Below, piece after piece: positions 27,479-36,154 of a stretch of DNA of 64,000 nt. Location: positions 62,001 through 126,000 of the forward strand of contig CALAGN010000041.1 in NCBI GenBank assembly GCA_937891785.1. Reading direction: 5' to 3'. The notes below the pieces were generated by a model. The model had not been told where the DNA came from. It did no database searches and saw only the letters and a list, made by a program, of their open reading frames with translations. Each line of letters begins with the position of its first letter. Position 1 is the stretch's first letter. Source of the stretch: an uncultured Octadecabacter sp. GTDB taxonomy: Bacteria; Pseudomonadota; Alphaproteobacteria; Rhodobacterales; Rhodobacteraceae. The translations under genes were made by a program, and so were the position numbers.

Positions 27479-27505
27479 GGCGCCTGGGGTTGTACCCTAG
27501 GCGCC
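27479..27505. terminator. Hairpin shared by the convergent frmA and tetR 3' ends
   Basis: GGCGCCTGGGGT and ACCCTAGGCGCC form a 12-bp stem (one G-U) with a TGT loop. The TetR stop codon (TAG at 27499-27497) lies inside the right arm. No long T-run follows on either side, so it may act in both directions weakly or only protect 3' ends. Confidence 0.5.
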
Positions 27506-28114
27506 ATAGCGCGCCAGAAATGTGGTGACAGCACCCTGTGCGACTCGTTGTTTTTCCGCATCGGTAAAGCTTTCGGCCATGTTGAAAATCGCCCGTGTGA
27601 AAAGATTGGCTTTGCACAACTCGTGGAACTGGTCGGCAGCAAGGGCAACATCATCAATGACAAGTTCACCGCGCGCGACCGCTTTTTCGAAATAGTCTAC
27701 GAGACGTTCACGGATCAGGGCAGGGCCACTGTCATAGAACTCTCGGCCTAACTCGGGAAAGCGATCGCTCTCGGCGACGCAAATACGGAAAATGCGTTGC
27801 CCAACTTCTGATGTGATAAATTCGATCATGTGATCTGCGGCTTTAAGAAGCACATCCGCCACAGGTGCAGCCACATCTATTTTCTCGGCAGCATGGTCCG
27901 CTTGGCGGCAGCACTCGCCCTTGGCGACTTCCATAAACAAAAGGCGCTTGTCGGGGAAATAGCTATAAAGGGTCGCTTTGGACACGCCAGCAGCGCGGGC
28001 GATGTCGTCAACGCTTGCACCCTCAAAGCCGCAGGCAAGAAATACCTCGGTCGCGCCGGCAAGGACCTGATCGAATTTCCGACCCTTTTTTATTGTGCTG
28101 GTGCCGTCTGGCAT
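27497..28114 (-). CDS. TetR family transcriptional regulator
   Basis: A 205-residue regulator with the TetR HTH (ATEVFLACGFEGASVDDIARAAGVSKATLYSYFPDK, ~18-55) and a helical ligand domain. The ATG at 28114 follows GGAGG at a good distance; the frame is open further upstream to 28186. A TAAACT-N4-AGTTTA palindrome lies about 28 bases upstream, probably its own operator. It is convergent with frmA and divergent from mbfA; the ligand is unknown. Confidence 0.9.
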   Translation of the reverse strand: MPDGTSTIKKGRKFDQVLAGATEVFLACGFEGASVDDIARAAGVSKATLYSYFPDKRLLFMEVAKGECCRQADHAAEKIDVAAPVADVLLKAADHMIEFITSEVGQRIFRICVAESDRFPELGREFYDSGPALIRERLVDYFEKAVARGELVIDDVALAADQFHELCKANLFTRAIFNMAESFTDAEKQRVAQGAVTTFLARYGA

Positions 28115-28141
28115 GCGCGCCCTCCATTTGTTCGACCATGA

Positions 28142-28157
28142 TAAACTGTTTAGTTTA
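28142..28157. promoter_or_regulatory. Palindrome upstream of tetR, candidate operator
   Basis: TAAACTGTTTAGTTTA is a perfect 6-bp inverted repeat with a 4-base spacer. It lies 28-43 bases before the TetR start codon, where a repressor would block its promoter. TetR proteins of this kind often bind AAACNGTTTAGTTT-like sites. Assignment rests on symmetry and position. Confidence 0.6.
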
Positions 28158-28248
28158 ATTCGGGCAAGTGCTGTCGGCGCGCGCACCGACTTACAAACTC
28201 GAAGAACTGATCACTTTAGCCACTTGCAGCTAAGTATGGGGATGTTAC

Positions 28249-28265
28249 TTTAGAATGGCTCTAAG
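28249..28265 (+). promoter_or_regulatory. Irr-type iron-control box upstream of mbfA
   Basis: TTTAGAATGGCTCTAAG contains TTAGA-N5-TCTAA and resembles the alphaproteobacterial iron control element bound by Irr (TTTAGAA-N3-TTCTAAA). It ends 13 bases before the mbfA start, so a bound protein would block transcription or initiation. In rhizobia Irr represses mbfA when iron is low. The left arm matches well and the right arm has mismatches. Confidence 0.6.
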
Positions 28266-28277
28266 AAAGGGACAGCT

Positions 28278-29255
28278 ATGATACCGGGTATTTCTTCTCG
28301 CCGCCGCTTCCGCGATTTGACTGAACAAGAAGTTCTCGCGCTCGCGATCTCTTCTGAGGAGGACGACGCTCGAATCTATCGCAGTTATGCCGAAATGTTG
28401 CGCGCTGAATTTCCGTCTTCTGCCGCCGTGTTTGATGGCATGGCCGCCGAAGAGGATGAACATCGTCGCCTTCTGATTGATCTGCATACGAAGCGTTTTG
28501 GCGATGTCATCCCGCTGATCCGACGCGAACATGTGTCGGGGTTTTATGCGCGTCGGCCCATCTGGTTGATCGAAAACCTTGGGATTGACCGGATCCGCAA
28601 TGAAGCCGCGCAGATGGAACGAGACGCCGAGCGTTTTTACCGTTCCGCCGCTGCCGCTACGACAGACGCGCAAACGCGCAAGCTTCTGGGTGATCTGGCC
28701 GCTGCCGAGGCGGGCCATACCCAAGCCGCAAACGCGCTTCAAGACAAGCACCTTGATGATAGCGCCCGCGGTACCGAGGCCGAGGTCGCGCATCGCCAAT
28801 TCGTGCTGACATGGGTGCAGCCGGGCTTGGCCGGGCTGATGGATGGGTCTGTGTCGACCCTCGCGCCGATCTTTGCAGTTGCGTTTGCAACGCAGAATAC
28901 CTGGACGACCTTCCTTGTGGGCCTCGCAGCCTCGGTCGGCGCGGGCATTTCGATGGGCTTTACCGAAGCAGCGTCGGATGACGGTCAGATTTCGGGGCGC
29001 GGTTCGCCGGTCAAGCGGGGCATCGCGTCTGGCGTCATGACCACGGTTGGCGGATTGGGGCACGCGATGCCTTATCTGATTACCGATTTCTGGACCGCGA
29101 CGGTGATCGCGATCATCGTGGTATTCGTCGAATTGTGGGCAATTGCGTGGATTCAAAGCCGCTACATGCAAACGCCGTTCTTTCGGGCTGCATTGCAGGT
29201 TGTTGTCGGTGGTGCTCTCGTCCTTGCGGCAGGTGTGCTTATCGGGTCGGGGTGA
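28278..29255 (+). CDS. mbfA: Membrane-bound ferritin MbfA (iron exporter)
   Basis: A 325-residue fusion of an N-terminal rubrerythrin/ferritin-like domain and a C-terminal VIT1-type membrane domain. The first carries iron-binding Glu/His motifs (SSEEDDARIYRSYAEM, AAEEDEHRRLL, AAAEAGH); the second has about five helices beginning LAGLMDGSVSTLAPIFAVAFA. MbfA exports iron and protects against iron and peroxide stress in Agrobacterium and Bradyrhizobium. An Irr-like box sits just before the start. The length and domain order fit the family. Confidence 0.93.
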   Translation: MIPGISSRRRFRDLTEQEVLALAISSEEDDARIYRSYAEMLRAEFPSSAAVFDGMAAEEDEHRRLLIDLHTKRFGDVIPLIRREHVSGFYARRPIWLIENLGIDRIRNEAAQMERDAERFYRSAAAATTDAQTRKLLGDLAAAEAGHTQAANALQDKHLDDSARGTEAEVAHRQFVLTWVQPGLAGLMDGSVSTLAPIFAVAFATQNTWTTFLVGLAASVGAGISMGFTEAASDDGQISGRGSPVKRGIASGVMTTVGGLGHAMPYLITDFWTATVIAIIVVFVELWAIAWIQSRYMQTPFFRAALQVVVGGALVLAAGVLIGSG

Positions 29256-29332
29256 CGGGTTTTTTCAAGAGTTCGGGTGAAAAACCTACAAAGACTTTTG
29301 CCCTCGCTGAAACCCGGTGTTAAGCTTGGGTC

Positions 29333-30262
29333 ATGTGGGAAATATTTCTTCAGACGGTGCCGTTTTTTGCGTTGATCGGCCTAGGCTACGGCGCGGGTCG
29401 CACAGGCTTTTTCACGCCCGAAGCGACGGCTTACCTGACGAAATTCGTCTTTTACTTTGCGCTGTCGGCGATGCTGTTCAGTTTTTCTGCGAATTTGTCG
29501 CTGGCTGAAATCATCAATTGGCCGTTCATCTCTGCCTACCTTTTGGGGACGATGACGATTTATTTGGTGGCGACAGGTGTGGCGCTATTGCGCAATCGTG
29601 GCATCGAAGAAGCCGCTGTCGAAGCACAGTGCGCCGTAATCGGTAACGTCGGCTTTCTAGGTATTCCAATGCTGGTGCTGCTTTTGGGTGAAAACGCCAT
29701 TGGTCCTGTGATGATGGTCTTGGCGGTTGATCTGATCGTCTTTGGCAGCCTGATTGTGATCCTAATCACGGGATCGCGCGACGGTCGGATGTCACTGGGC
29801 GTTCTGCGCACGGTCGGCCTTGGCCTGCTGAAAAACCCGATGATCGTCGCGATTAGCCTTGGCTTGATCGTTTCGGCGCTTAGCCTGCCTATTCCTGCTC
29901 CGATTAACCAATTCCTGTCGATTCTTGGCGCTGCGGCGACTCCTGGCGCACTGTTTGCTATCGGTGCGTCGCTTGCGGGTAAATCCGCCGAACGGCTCGC
30001 TGTGGCTGGCTGGCTGTCCTTTGCCAAGCTGGTCCTGCATCCCGCTGCCGTTGCGTTTGCCGCGCTGGTGATGTTTCCCGTCGAACCCTATGCGGCGGGT
30101 GTGATGATTGTCGCGGCGGCCTTGCCTGTGGCCGGAAATGTCTACATCTTGGCGCAGCACTACGCGGTCGCGCCGCATCGCGCCTCTGCCTCGATCCTGA
30201 TTTCCACAGTGGGCAGCGTGTTGACAGTCTCCGGTGTCATGGCCCTTATTCAAAAACTCTGA
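29333..30262 (+). CDS. AEC family transporter
   Basis: A 309-residue protein with about ten membrane segments in two halves, starting WEIFLQTVPFFALIGLGYGAGRTGFF, typical of auxin-efflux-carrier-like permeases. A GNVGFLGIPMLVLLLGENA segment matches the family core. The substrate is unknown. It opens a rightward run of seven genes with short gaps; a second AEC gene is at 46976. Confidence 0.88.
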   Translation: MWEIFLQTVPFFALIGLGYGAGRTGFFTPEATAYLTKFVFYFALSAMLFSFSANLSLAEIINWPFISAYLLGTMTIYLVATGVALLRNRGIEEAAVEAQCAVIGNVGFLGIPMLVLLLGENAIGPVMMVLAVDLIVFGSLIVILITGSRDGRMSLGVLRTVGLGLLKNPMIVAISLGLIVSALSLPIPAPINQFLSILGAAATPGALFAIGASLAGKSAERLAVAGWLSFAKLVLHPAAVAFAALVMFPVEPYAAGVMIVAAALPVAGNVYILAQHYAVAPHRASASILISTVGSVLTVSGVMALIQKL

Positions 30263-30274
30263 TCCGGAGCATTC

Positions 30275-30970
30275 ATGTCCGAAATCGCCCCAACCTATCA
30301 AGCCTTGCCGCTGCCAGACCGACGCGATGTCAGTGACGCGGAAATGACCCGTGACGCTAATCGTTTTTATGACCTGATGAAGACGCGGCACACAATCCGT
30401 GAGTATTCGCCGCGTCCCGTTCCAGCCGAAGTAATTTCCACATGCATCCGCGCCGCTGGCACCGCACCCAGTGGCGCCAACCAGCAACCTTGGCATTTTG
30501 TAGCGATCTCTGATCCGGCGATGAAATCGCGTGTTCGCGCGGCTGCCGAAGAAGAGGAAGTTAAATTCTACGACGGCGGCGGCGGTGATGCATGGCTTAA
30601 GGCGTTAGAGCCTATTGGGACCGGCGCAGATAAGCCGCATCTGGATATCGCGCCTTGGTTGATTATCATTTTTGCCCAGCGTTGGGGCGAACGTGATGGA
30701 GAGCGGATCAAGCACTACTATGTCCCCGAAGGTGTCGGTATCGCCACTGGCATGTTGATCACTGCGCTTCACACGGCGGGGCTCTCTTGCCTGACCCACA
30801 CGCCCAATCCGATGAAGTTCCTGAACGATCTGTGCGACCGTCCCGATAATGAAAAACCGATCATGATTTTGGCCGTGGGCCACCCGAATGACGAGGCCAC
30901 CGTGCCTGCTGTCGCCAAAAAGAAGAAACCGCTGGACGAGATCATGACCGTCTACGCGGCCAAGGAGTAG
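30275..30970 (+). CDS. Nitroreductase family protein, iodotyrosine deiodinase-like
   Basis: A 231-residue FMN protein with the signature RHTIREYSPRPVPAEVISTCIRAAGTAPSGANQQPWHF. The later part (KHYYVPEGVGIATGMLITALHTAGLSCLTHTPNPMKFLNDLCDRPDNEKP) resembles bacterial iodotyrosine deiodinase homologues more than NfsB-type nitroreductases. The physiological substrate is open. It lies 12 bases after the AEC gene and 4 bases before fghA, so it is probably in the same transcript. Confidence 0.85.
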   Translation: MSEIAPTYQALPLPDRRDVSDAEMTRDANRFYDLMKTRHTIREYSPRPVPAEVISTCIRAAGTAPSGANQQPWHFVAISDPAMKSRVRAAAEEEEVKFYDGGGGDAWLKALEPIGTGADKPHLDIAPWLIIIFAQRWGERDGERIKHYYVPEGVGIATGMLITALHTAGLSCLTHTPNPMKFLNDLCDRPDNEKPIMILAVGHPNDEATVPAVAKKKKPLDEIMTVYAAKE

Positions 30971-30974
30971 CCCC

Positions 30975-31805
30975 ATGGAAACCATTTCCGAAAACCGCTG
31001 TTTCGGCGGCACCCAAGGCGTCTATTCGCACAAATCCGGCACCTGTGGCGTCGATATGACCTTCGGGTTGTTCCTGCCAGAAGAGGCCGAACACGCCCCC
31101 GTGCCGGTCTTGTGGTATCTGTCTGGTCTGACCTGCACCCACGAGAACGCGATGGTCAAAGCTGGCGCGCAGATATGGGCCGCGGAACACGGGATTGCGC
31201 TGTGTTTTCCCGACACCTCGCCGCGCGGCGAAGGGGTCGCGGATGATGATGCCTATGACTTGGGGCAGGGCGCGGGCTTCTATGTGAATGCCACGCAGAA
31301 ACCTTGGGCGCCACATTTTCAAATGTGGGATTATGTGGTTGATGAATTGCCCCGCTTGATCACTGCGAATTTTGCGATCGACGAAAACCGCCAGTCGATC
31401 ACCGGTCATTCTATGGGCGGGCATGGCGCACTGACGCTGGCCATGGGCCTCCCGGGGCGTTTCCAGTCCGTGTCGGCGTTTTCGCCAATCTGTAACCCGA
31501 TGAACAGCGACTGGGGCCGTAAGCAATTCGCGGCCTATCTGGGTGACGACGAGGCCAAATGGGCCGCCCATGACGCTACCATGTTGATGGAAAAACAGGG
31601 TTTTGACGGGCCGCTACTGATCGACACAGGCACCGCCGATCAATTCGGTGATCTGCTGAAAACCGAAAGCCTTGCCGCCGCTATCGCCACCCGCCGCCAG
31701 CCCGCGCAACTGCGGCTGCAAAAGGGTTACGACCATAGCTATTTCTTCGTAAACACATTCATCGAGGACCATGTCGCGTTCCATGCCGAGGCGCTGTATT
31801 CGTGA
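30975..31805 (+). CDS. fghA: S-formylglutathione hydrolase
   Basis: Hydrolyses S-formylglutathione to formate and glutathione, the step after FrmA. The 276-residue esterase-D-like protein has [14 protein letters not shown], the oxyanion region, and the nucleophile elbow GHSMGGHG (Ser146). A late Asp (DTGTADQF) and the His in GYDHSYFF complete the triad. It is 3.5 kb from frmA and separated from it by other transcription units. Confidence 0.95.
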   Translation: METISENRCFGGTQGVYSHKSGTCGVDMTFGLFLPEEAEHAPVPVLWYLSGLTCTHENAMVKAGAQIWAAEHGIALCFPDTSPRGEGVADDDAYDLGQGAGFYVNATQKPWAPHFQMWDYVVDELPRLITANFAIDENRQSITGHSMGGHGALTLAMGLPGRFQSVSAFSPICNPMNSDWGRKQFAAYLGDDEAKWAAHDATMLMEKQGFDGPLLIDTGTADQFGDLLKTESLAAAIATRRQPAQLRLQKGYDHSYFFVNTFIEDHVAFHAEALYS

Positions 31806-32263
31806 TTTATATCGACGCCGATGCCTGCCCCGTAAAGGCCGAAGTTGAAAAGGTCGGTACCCGCCATGGCGTGCGCATCTTCGTCGTCAGCAATGGCGGG
31901 TTGCGCCCCTCGCAAAACCCGCTCGTGGAAAACGTGATCGTGCCCGACGGGCCCGACGTCGCCGATATGTGGATTGCAGACCGTGCGGGCGCGGGTGATG
32001 TGGTGATCACCGGCGACATCCCCTTGGCCGCAAAATGTGTCGAGTCAGGCGCGCGCGTGCTGAAACACAACGGCGAGGCGTTGACCCAAGCCAACATCGG
32101 CAACATACTCGCGACGCGCGACCTGATGGCCGATATCCGCGCGGCTGATCCGTTCCGCCAAGGCGGCGGCAAGGCGTTCGGCAAGGCGGATCGCTCAAGG
32201 TTTCTGGACGCATTGGAACGGGAATTGCGGGCCGTGTCGCAAAGCGGCAAGACGGCACCCTGA
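31802..32263 (+). CDS. YaiI/YqxD family protein (DUF188)
   Basis: A 153-residue protein starting with GTG that overlaps the fghA stop (GTGA). It shows [17 protein letters not shown], then [38 protein letters not shown] and a basic C-terminus. This is a PIN-like fold family with acidic residues that could bind metal. Its function is not established. Confidence 0.9.
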   Translation: MIYIDADACPVKAEVEKVGTRHGVRIFVVSNGGLRPSQNPLVENVIVPDGPDVADMWIADRAGAGDVVITGDIPLAAKCVESGARVLKHNGEALTQANIGNILATRDLMADIRAADPFRQGGGKAFGKADRSRFLDALERELRAVSQSGKTAP

Positions 32264-32283
32264 TCGTTGGGTCAAGTAACCCA

Positions 32284-33249
32284 ATGACACGGCTTTTAAC
32301 CCTTTCTCCATTGATGCTTGGTGCGCTAACGGCTTCAATCGCCGTCTTCTTTTTCTCGATCAACGATGTCGCGATCAAGTTTCTGTCCGGGGGCTATGCC
32401 CTGCACCAAGTGGTCCTGTTCCGCTCGATCCTGGGTCTTATTTTTCTCGCGGCGTTTGTTTTGCCCTTCGCAGGTGGCCTGCGGGTCTTACATACCAAAC
32501 GGCTGGGGATGCACGTCTTGCGCGGGGCCTGCGTTGTCTTTTCGAACATGACGTTTTTCCTTGGCCTTGCGGCAATGCCGTTGGCCGAGGCCGTTGCGAT
32601 ATTTTTTATCAGCCCACTGGTAATCACCGTCTTTTCAGTCGTCTTTTTGGGTGAGACCGTCGGGCCACGTCGCTGGTTCGCAGTGGCCATCGGATTGCTT
32701 GGCGTGATCGTCGTGCTGCGCCCCGGCACGCATGCGTTTCAGATGGCCTCGCTCTTCCCGCTTGCGGCCGCGTTTGGCTATGCGGGGCTGCACATGTTGA
32801 CCCGCAAGATCGGCACCACGGAATCTGCTGCCACCATGTCGGTTTATATTCAGGTGATGTTTGTTTTGGTCAGCCTTGTGATGGGTCTGTTCTTTGGTGC
32901 TGGACAGTTTGCAGATCAAACTGACCCGTCCATGGCGTTCTTGTTTCGCGCGTGGATTTGGCCAGACCCGTCCGATTACCCGATCCTACTTCTATTGGGG
33001 GCATGTTCGGCGATTGGCGGTTTTTGCATCTCGCAAGCCTACCGCGCAAGCGAGGCCGCATTGGTCGCGCCGTTTGAATATCTGGCGATGCCGCTGTCGA
33101 TCCTCTGGGGCGTCCTTGTCTTTGGGGAATGGCCCGATTTCATCAGCTACCTTGGCATCACGCTGATCCTTGGTTCGGGCCTTTATATGATATGGCGCGA
33201 ATGGCGGGTAGGCAGCGGGCAGATAGATACACCCCAAGCCCGCCGCTAG
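32284..33249 (+). CDS. DMT-family (EamA) transporter
   Basis: A 321-residue protein with ten hydrophobic segments in two EamA halves, starting LGALTASIAVFFFSINDVAIKFLSGG. It lies 20 bases after the DUF188 gene in the same direction. It resembles the carrier at 3720 in architecture. The substrate is unknown; metabolite efflux is likely from the family. Confidence 0.87.
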   Translation: MTRLLTLSPLMLGALTASIAVFFFSINDVAIKFLSGGYALHQVVLFRSILGLIFLAAFVLPFAGGLRVLHTKRLGMHVLRGACVVFSNMTFFLGLAAMPLAEAVAIFFISPLVITVFSVVFLGETVGPRRWFAVAIGLLGVIVVLRPGTHAFQMASLFPLAAAFGYAGLHMLTRKIGTTESAATMSVYIQVMFVLVSLVMGLFFGAGQFADQTDPSMAFLFRAWIWPDPSDYPILLLLGACSAIGGFCISQAYRASEAALVAPFEYLAMPLSILWGVLVFGEWPDFISYLGITLILGSGLYMIWREWRVGSGQIDTPQARR

Positions 33250-33303
33250 CCCTTTTGGTCTTGGCGCGAATGGGTTTAGATGGGGGCAACCAGAGGAGGT
33301 TCC

Positions 33304-33924
33304 ATGCCTATCCAAGCCGTCATATTCGACATCGGCAACGTCCTGATCGAATGGCAACCCGAGCGGTTCTACGACGGCGAAATCGGCGAGGATCGCCGCC
33401 GTGCGTTTTTCGACACGCTTGATCTGCACGCGATGAACGATGACGTGGATCGCGGCGCGCCTTTTCGCGAGCGCATCTATGCCGAGGCGGAAAAGCACCC
33501 CGAATGGCGCGCCGAAATTCGCATGTGGCACGACCGCTGGTCCGACATGGCGACCCCGACGATTGATCATTCCGTGCGGTTGTTGCGCGCATTGCGCACC
33601 AAGGGCGTCCCGGTCTTTGCCCTGACGAATTTCGGTGTCGAGACCTTTGAGATTGGCCGCGTCAGATATCCGTTCCTCAACGAGTTTGACCGCCATTATG
33701 TGTCGGGACACATGCGCGTGATAAAGCCCGAGCCGTTGATTTATCAGATGGTCGAACAGGATTGTGGCATCACTCCCGAGGCCCTTCTGTTCACGGATGA
33801 CAGGATCGACAATATCAATGTGGCGACCACACGCGGCTGGCAAACGCATGTATTTGACGGGCCGCAGCCATGGGCAGATCGCTTGATCGCCGAAGGACTA
33901 CTAACCGAGAGGGAAGCAAAATGA
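33304..33924 (+). CDS. HAD-IA family hydrolase (YihX-like)
   Basis: A 206-residue protein with motif I FDIGNVLIEW (Asp9), a helical cap, motif II as ALTNFG, the motif III Lys in RVIKPEPLIYQ, and motif IV LLFTDDRIDNI. The Gly two residues after the nucleophile is as in YihX-type sugar phosphatases. The ATG at 33304 follows AGAGGAGG. It overlaps the next gene by ATGA. Confidence 0.88.
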   Translation: MPIQAVIFDIGNVLIEWQPERFYDGEIGEDRRRAFFDTLDLHAMNDDVDRGAPFRERIYAEAEKHPEWRAEIRMWHDRWSDMATPTIDHSVRLLRALRTKGVPVFALTNFGVETFEIGRVRYPFLNEFDRHYVSGHMRVIKPEPLIYQMVEQDCGITPEALLFTDDRIDNINVATTRGWQTHVFDGPQPWADRLIAEGLLTEREAK

Positions 33925-34832
33925 CCGAGATGATCCCATTTGCCGAAGGCGAAAAAAGACTGGATTGGATGGCCCTGACCCGCGCTATTGCCGCAGGTCA
34001 CGATCTACCAAAGGCGAAGGTCGAGGATGTGTTCATCTACCGTGGTAACGACACCCTATTGAACCGGTCGGCGTGGATTGATGGCATGGGGTTGGCGGTG
34101 AAATGCGCGACGATTTTTCCGGCCAATCGTGACGTCGGCAAGCCTGCTATAGGTGGCGCTGTCAGCCTGTTTTCCGACGATGATGGCAGCCTTGAGGCAA
34201 TTCTTGATTTCCACCTTGTGACGAAGTGGAAAACCGTAGGCGACAGCCTTTTGGCGGCCACACGCCTTGCCCGCAAAGATAGCCGCAACATATTGATTGT
34301 CGGTGCGGGAACCGTGGGACACGGGTTGCGCGCGGCCTATGCCACGGCCTTTCCTGATGCACGGTTCACCATCTGGAACCGGTCACCCAAGGGCGCGCAG
34401 GAATTTGCGCAAGATTTCCCCGATGTCGCGATCGCCGATGATCTGGAAACTGCCGTGCGTGCGGCAGACATTGTGACCTCGGCAACGATGACAACAACGC
34501 CCATTATCAAAGGCGAATGGTTGCAGCCGGGCCAGCACATTGACCTGATCGGTGCGTATCGCCCCGACATGCGCGAGGCTGATGATGCGGCGATCAAACG
34601 CGCCCGCGTCTTTGTCGACAATCGCCACACAACGATGGATCACATCGGTGAACTCAAGACCCCATTGGCCGAGGGCGTGATCACCCGTGATCATGTGGTT
34701 GCGGATTACTACGATCTGGCGTCGTTCACCCGAAACAGTGCATCCGAGATCACGCTTTTCAAAAACGGTGGTGGCGCGCACCTTGATTTGATGGTCAGCC
34801 GCTACATCCTCGACGCATGGAAAGGGCAATAA
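33921..34832 (+). CDS. Ornithine cyclodeaminase / mu-crystallin family protein
   Basis: A 303-residue NAD(P)-dependent protein with an N-terminal substrate domain (WIDGMGLAVKCATIFPANRDVGKPAIGG) and a Rossmann domain with LIVGAGTVGHGLRAA. Family members include ornithine cyclodeaminase, imine reductases and ketimine reductases, so the reaction cannot be assigned. Its start overlaps the HAD gene stop. It ends the rightward operon begun by the AEC gene. Confidence 0.87.
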   Translation: MTEMIPFAEGEKRLDWMALTRAIAAGHDLPKAKVEDVFIYRGNDTLLNRSAWIDGMGLAVKCATIFPANRDVGKPAIGGAVSLFSDDDGSLEAILDFHLVTKWKTVGDSLLAATRLARKDSRNILIVGAGTVGHGLRAAYATAFPDARFTIWNRSPKGAQEFAQDFPDVAIADDLETAVRAADIVTSATMTTTPIIKGEWLQPGQHIDLIGAYRPDMREADDAAIKRARVFVDNRHTTMDHIGELKTPLAEGVITRDHVVADYYDLASFTRNSASEITLFKNGGGAHLDLMVSRYILDAWKGQ

Positions 34833-34862
34833 TGGGATCGGATTTGTGTTGCGTCCGCGTGA

Positions 34863-36101
34863 TTAGGCAGGGACCAGCTCGACGCGTTTTTCACGGATCG
34901 GCAGGTGCACGATGGCGCTGAACGCGCCGACCCCAACCCCAGCCCACCAGACGGCCGTATAGCTCCCGTAGATGTCAAAAAGACGCCCACCAAGCCACAC
35001 GCCAAGGAAGCTGCCCAACTGGTGGCTAAAGAACACAATGCCGTAAAGCGTACCCATGTAACGCAGCCCGTAAAGATGCGCGACAAGGCCACTGGTAAGG
35101 GGAACAGTCGCGAGCCACAGGCTTCCCATCAGCGCTGAAAACACCAGCACTGTGGTCGGCGTCATTGGCGTCATGATGAACCACGCAGCGACAATTGTGC
35201 GCGCCAGATAGATGCCCGCCAGCAGGTATTTCTTGGAATACCGTTTGCCTGCCCAGCCCGCCAAAAGCGTGCCGATGATATTGAACAACCCGATCAGCGA
35301 AATCGCCGCCGCACCTAGTGCGCTAGTCGTCGAAATCCCGATACTGGTCAGCATCCCGCCAACAGGGATTGTCGCGCAAGCCTCGGCGACAAAGGCGGGG
35401 AAATGCGCGGTGATAAATCCAAGCTGATAGCCGCACGAAAAGAAGCCGATAAAGATCAGCGTGTAGGATGGATCCTTGAAGGCGCGCTTCAAGATCACGC
35501 CCATCGACTCTTCCAGCTCGGCCTTTGAGGCGCCGATCGGCGCGCGCATCATTGGCAGCACGCAAAGCGTGGCAAGGATCAAGCCGGCAAAGGTCACGAA
35601 CACCATTTGCCAAGACATGATGCCCAGTAGAAATTCCGCCATTGGCGCGCCGAACACCTGTCCGGCTGATCCGGCTGCGGTGGCGATCGCCAGCGACATA
35701 GATCGATTTTCGTCAGACGAGGCCCGCCCGACCACGGCAAGGATCACGCCGAACCCCGTGCCTGCGATGCCGAAACCAACCAGTACTTCATACATCTGAT
35801 GCGCAAACGGCGTGGTCGCGCCTGATGACAGCAACAAACCGGCAGCATAGAATAGCGCGCCGATAATGATCGCTTTGCGGTCACCGATCTTTTCCGCGAC
35901 GGCGCCAAAGATCGGCTGGCCAATCCCCCAAGCCAAATTTTGAATCGCGATAGCAAGCGAGAATTCCGCCCGCATCCAGCCGAATTCCTCGGCAATCGGG
36001 ATTTGAAACATGCCGAAAGACGCGCGGATCGCAAAGCCCATCATGACGATAATGCAACCGGCAAAAAGGACGGGGGTGATCAGAGGGGCGTGGCTTTTCA
36101 T
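34863..36101 (-). CDS. MFS transporter
   Basis: A 412-residue protein with twelve membrane segments, beginning ITPVLFAGCIIVMMGFAIRASFGMFQIPIAEEFGW, like monocarboxylate/oxalate-formate antiporter type MFS carriers. GTG at 36104 and ATG at 36101 are adjacent, and neither has a strong ribosome site. It is convergent with the OCD gene (30-base gap). The substrate is unknown. Confidence 0.86.
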   Translation of the reverse strand: MKSHAPLITPVLFAGCIIVMMGFAIRASFGMFQIPIAEEFGWMRAEFSLAIAIQNLAWGIGQPIFGAVAEKIGDRKAIIIGALFYAAGLLLSSGATTPFAHQMYEVLVGFGIAGTGFGVILAVVGRASSDENRSMSLAIATAAGSAGQVFGAPMAEFLLGIMSWQMVFVTFAGLILATLCVLPMMRAPIGASKAELEESMGVILKRAFKDPSYTLIFIGFFSCGYQLGFITAHFPAFVAEACATIPVGGMLTSIGISTTSALGAAAISLIGLFNIIGTLLAGWAGKRYSKKYLLAGIYLARTIVAAWFIMTPMTPTTVLVFSALMGSLWLATVPLTSGLVAHLYGLRYMGTLYGIVFFSHQLGSFLGVWLGGRLFDIYGSYTAVWWAGVGVGAFSAIVHLPIREKRVELVPA

Positions 36102-36154
36102 CACGCGACATGATGCCAGAACGTCCCCTGCGTCAATTCAGAAGTGGTGAGGCG

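Noticed and set aside
26247-27617. 456-codon minus-strand frame opposite frmA
   Set aside because: Lies entirely across frmA and into tetR, with a His/Arg-rich translation of no known type.
33921-34832. Assignment of the OCD-family gene to the beta-hydroxyaspartate cycle (iminosuccinate reductase)
   Set aside because: The aminotransferase, dehydratase and aldolase genes of that cycle are not beside it.
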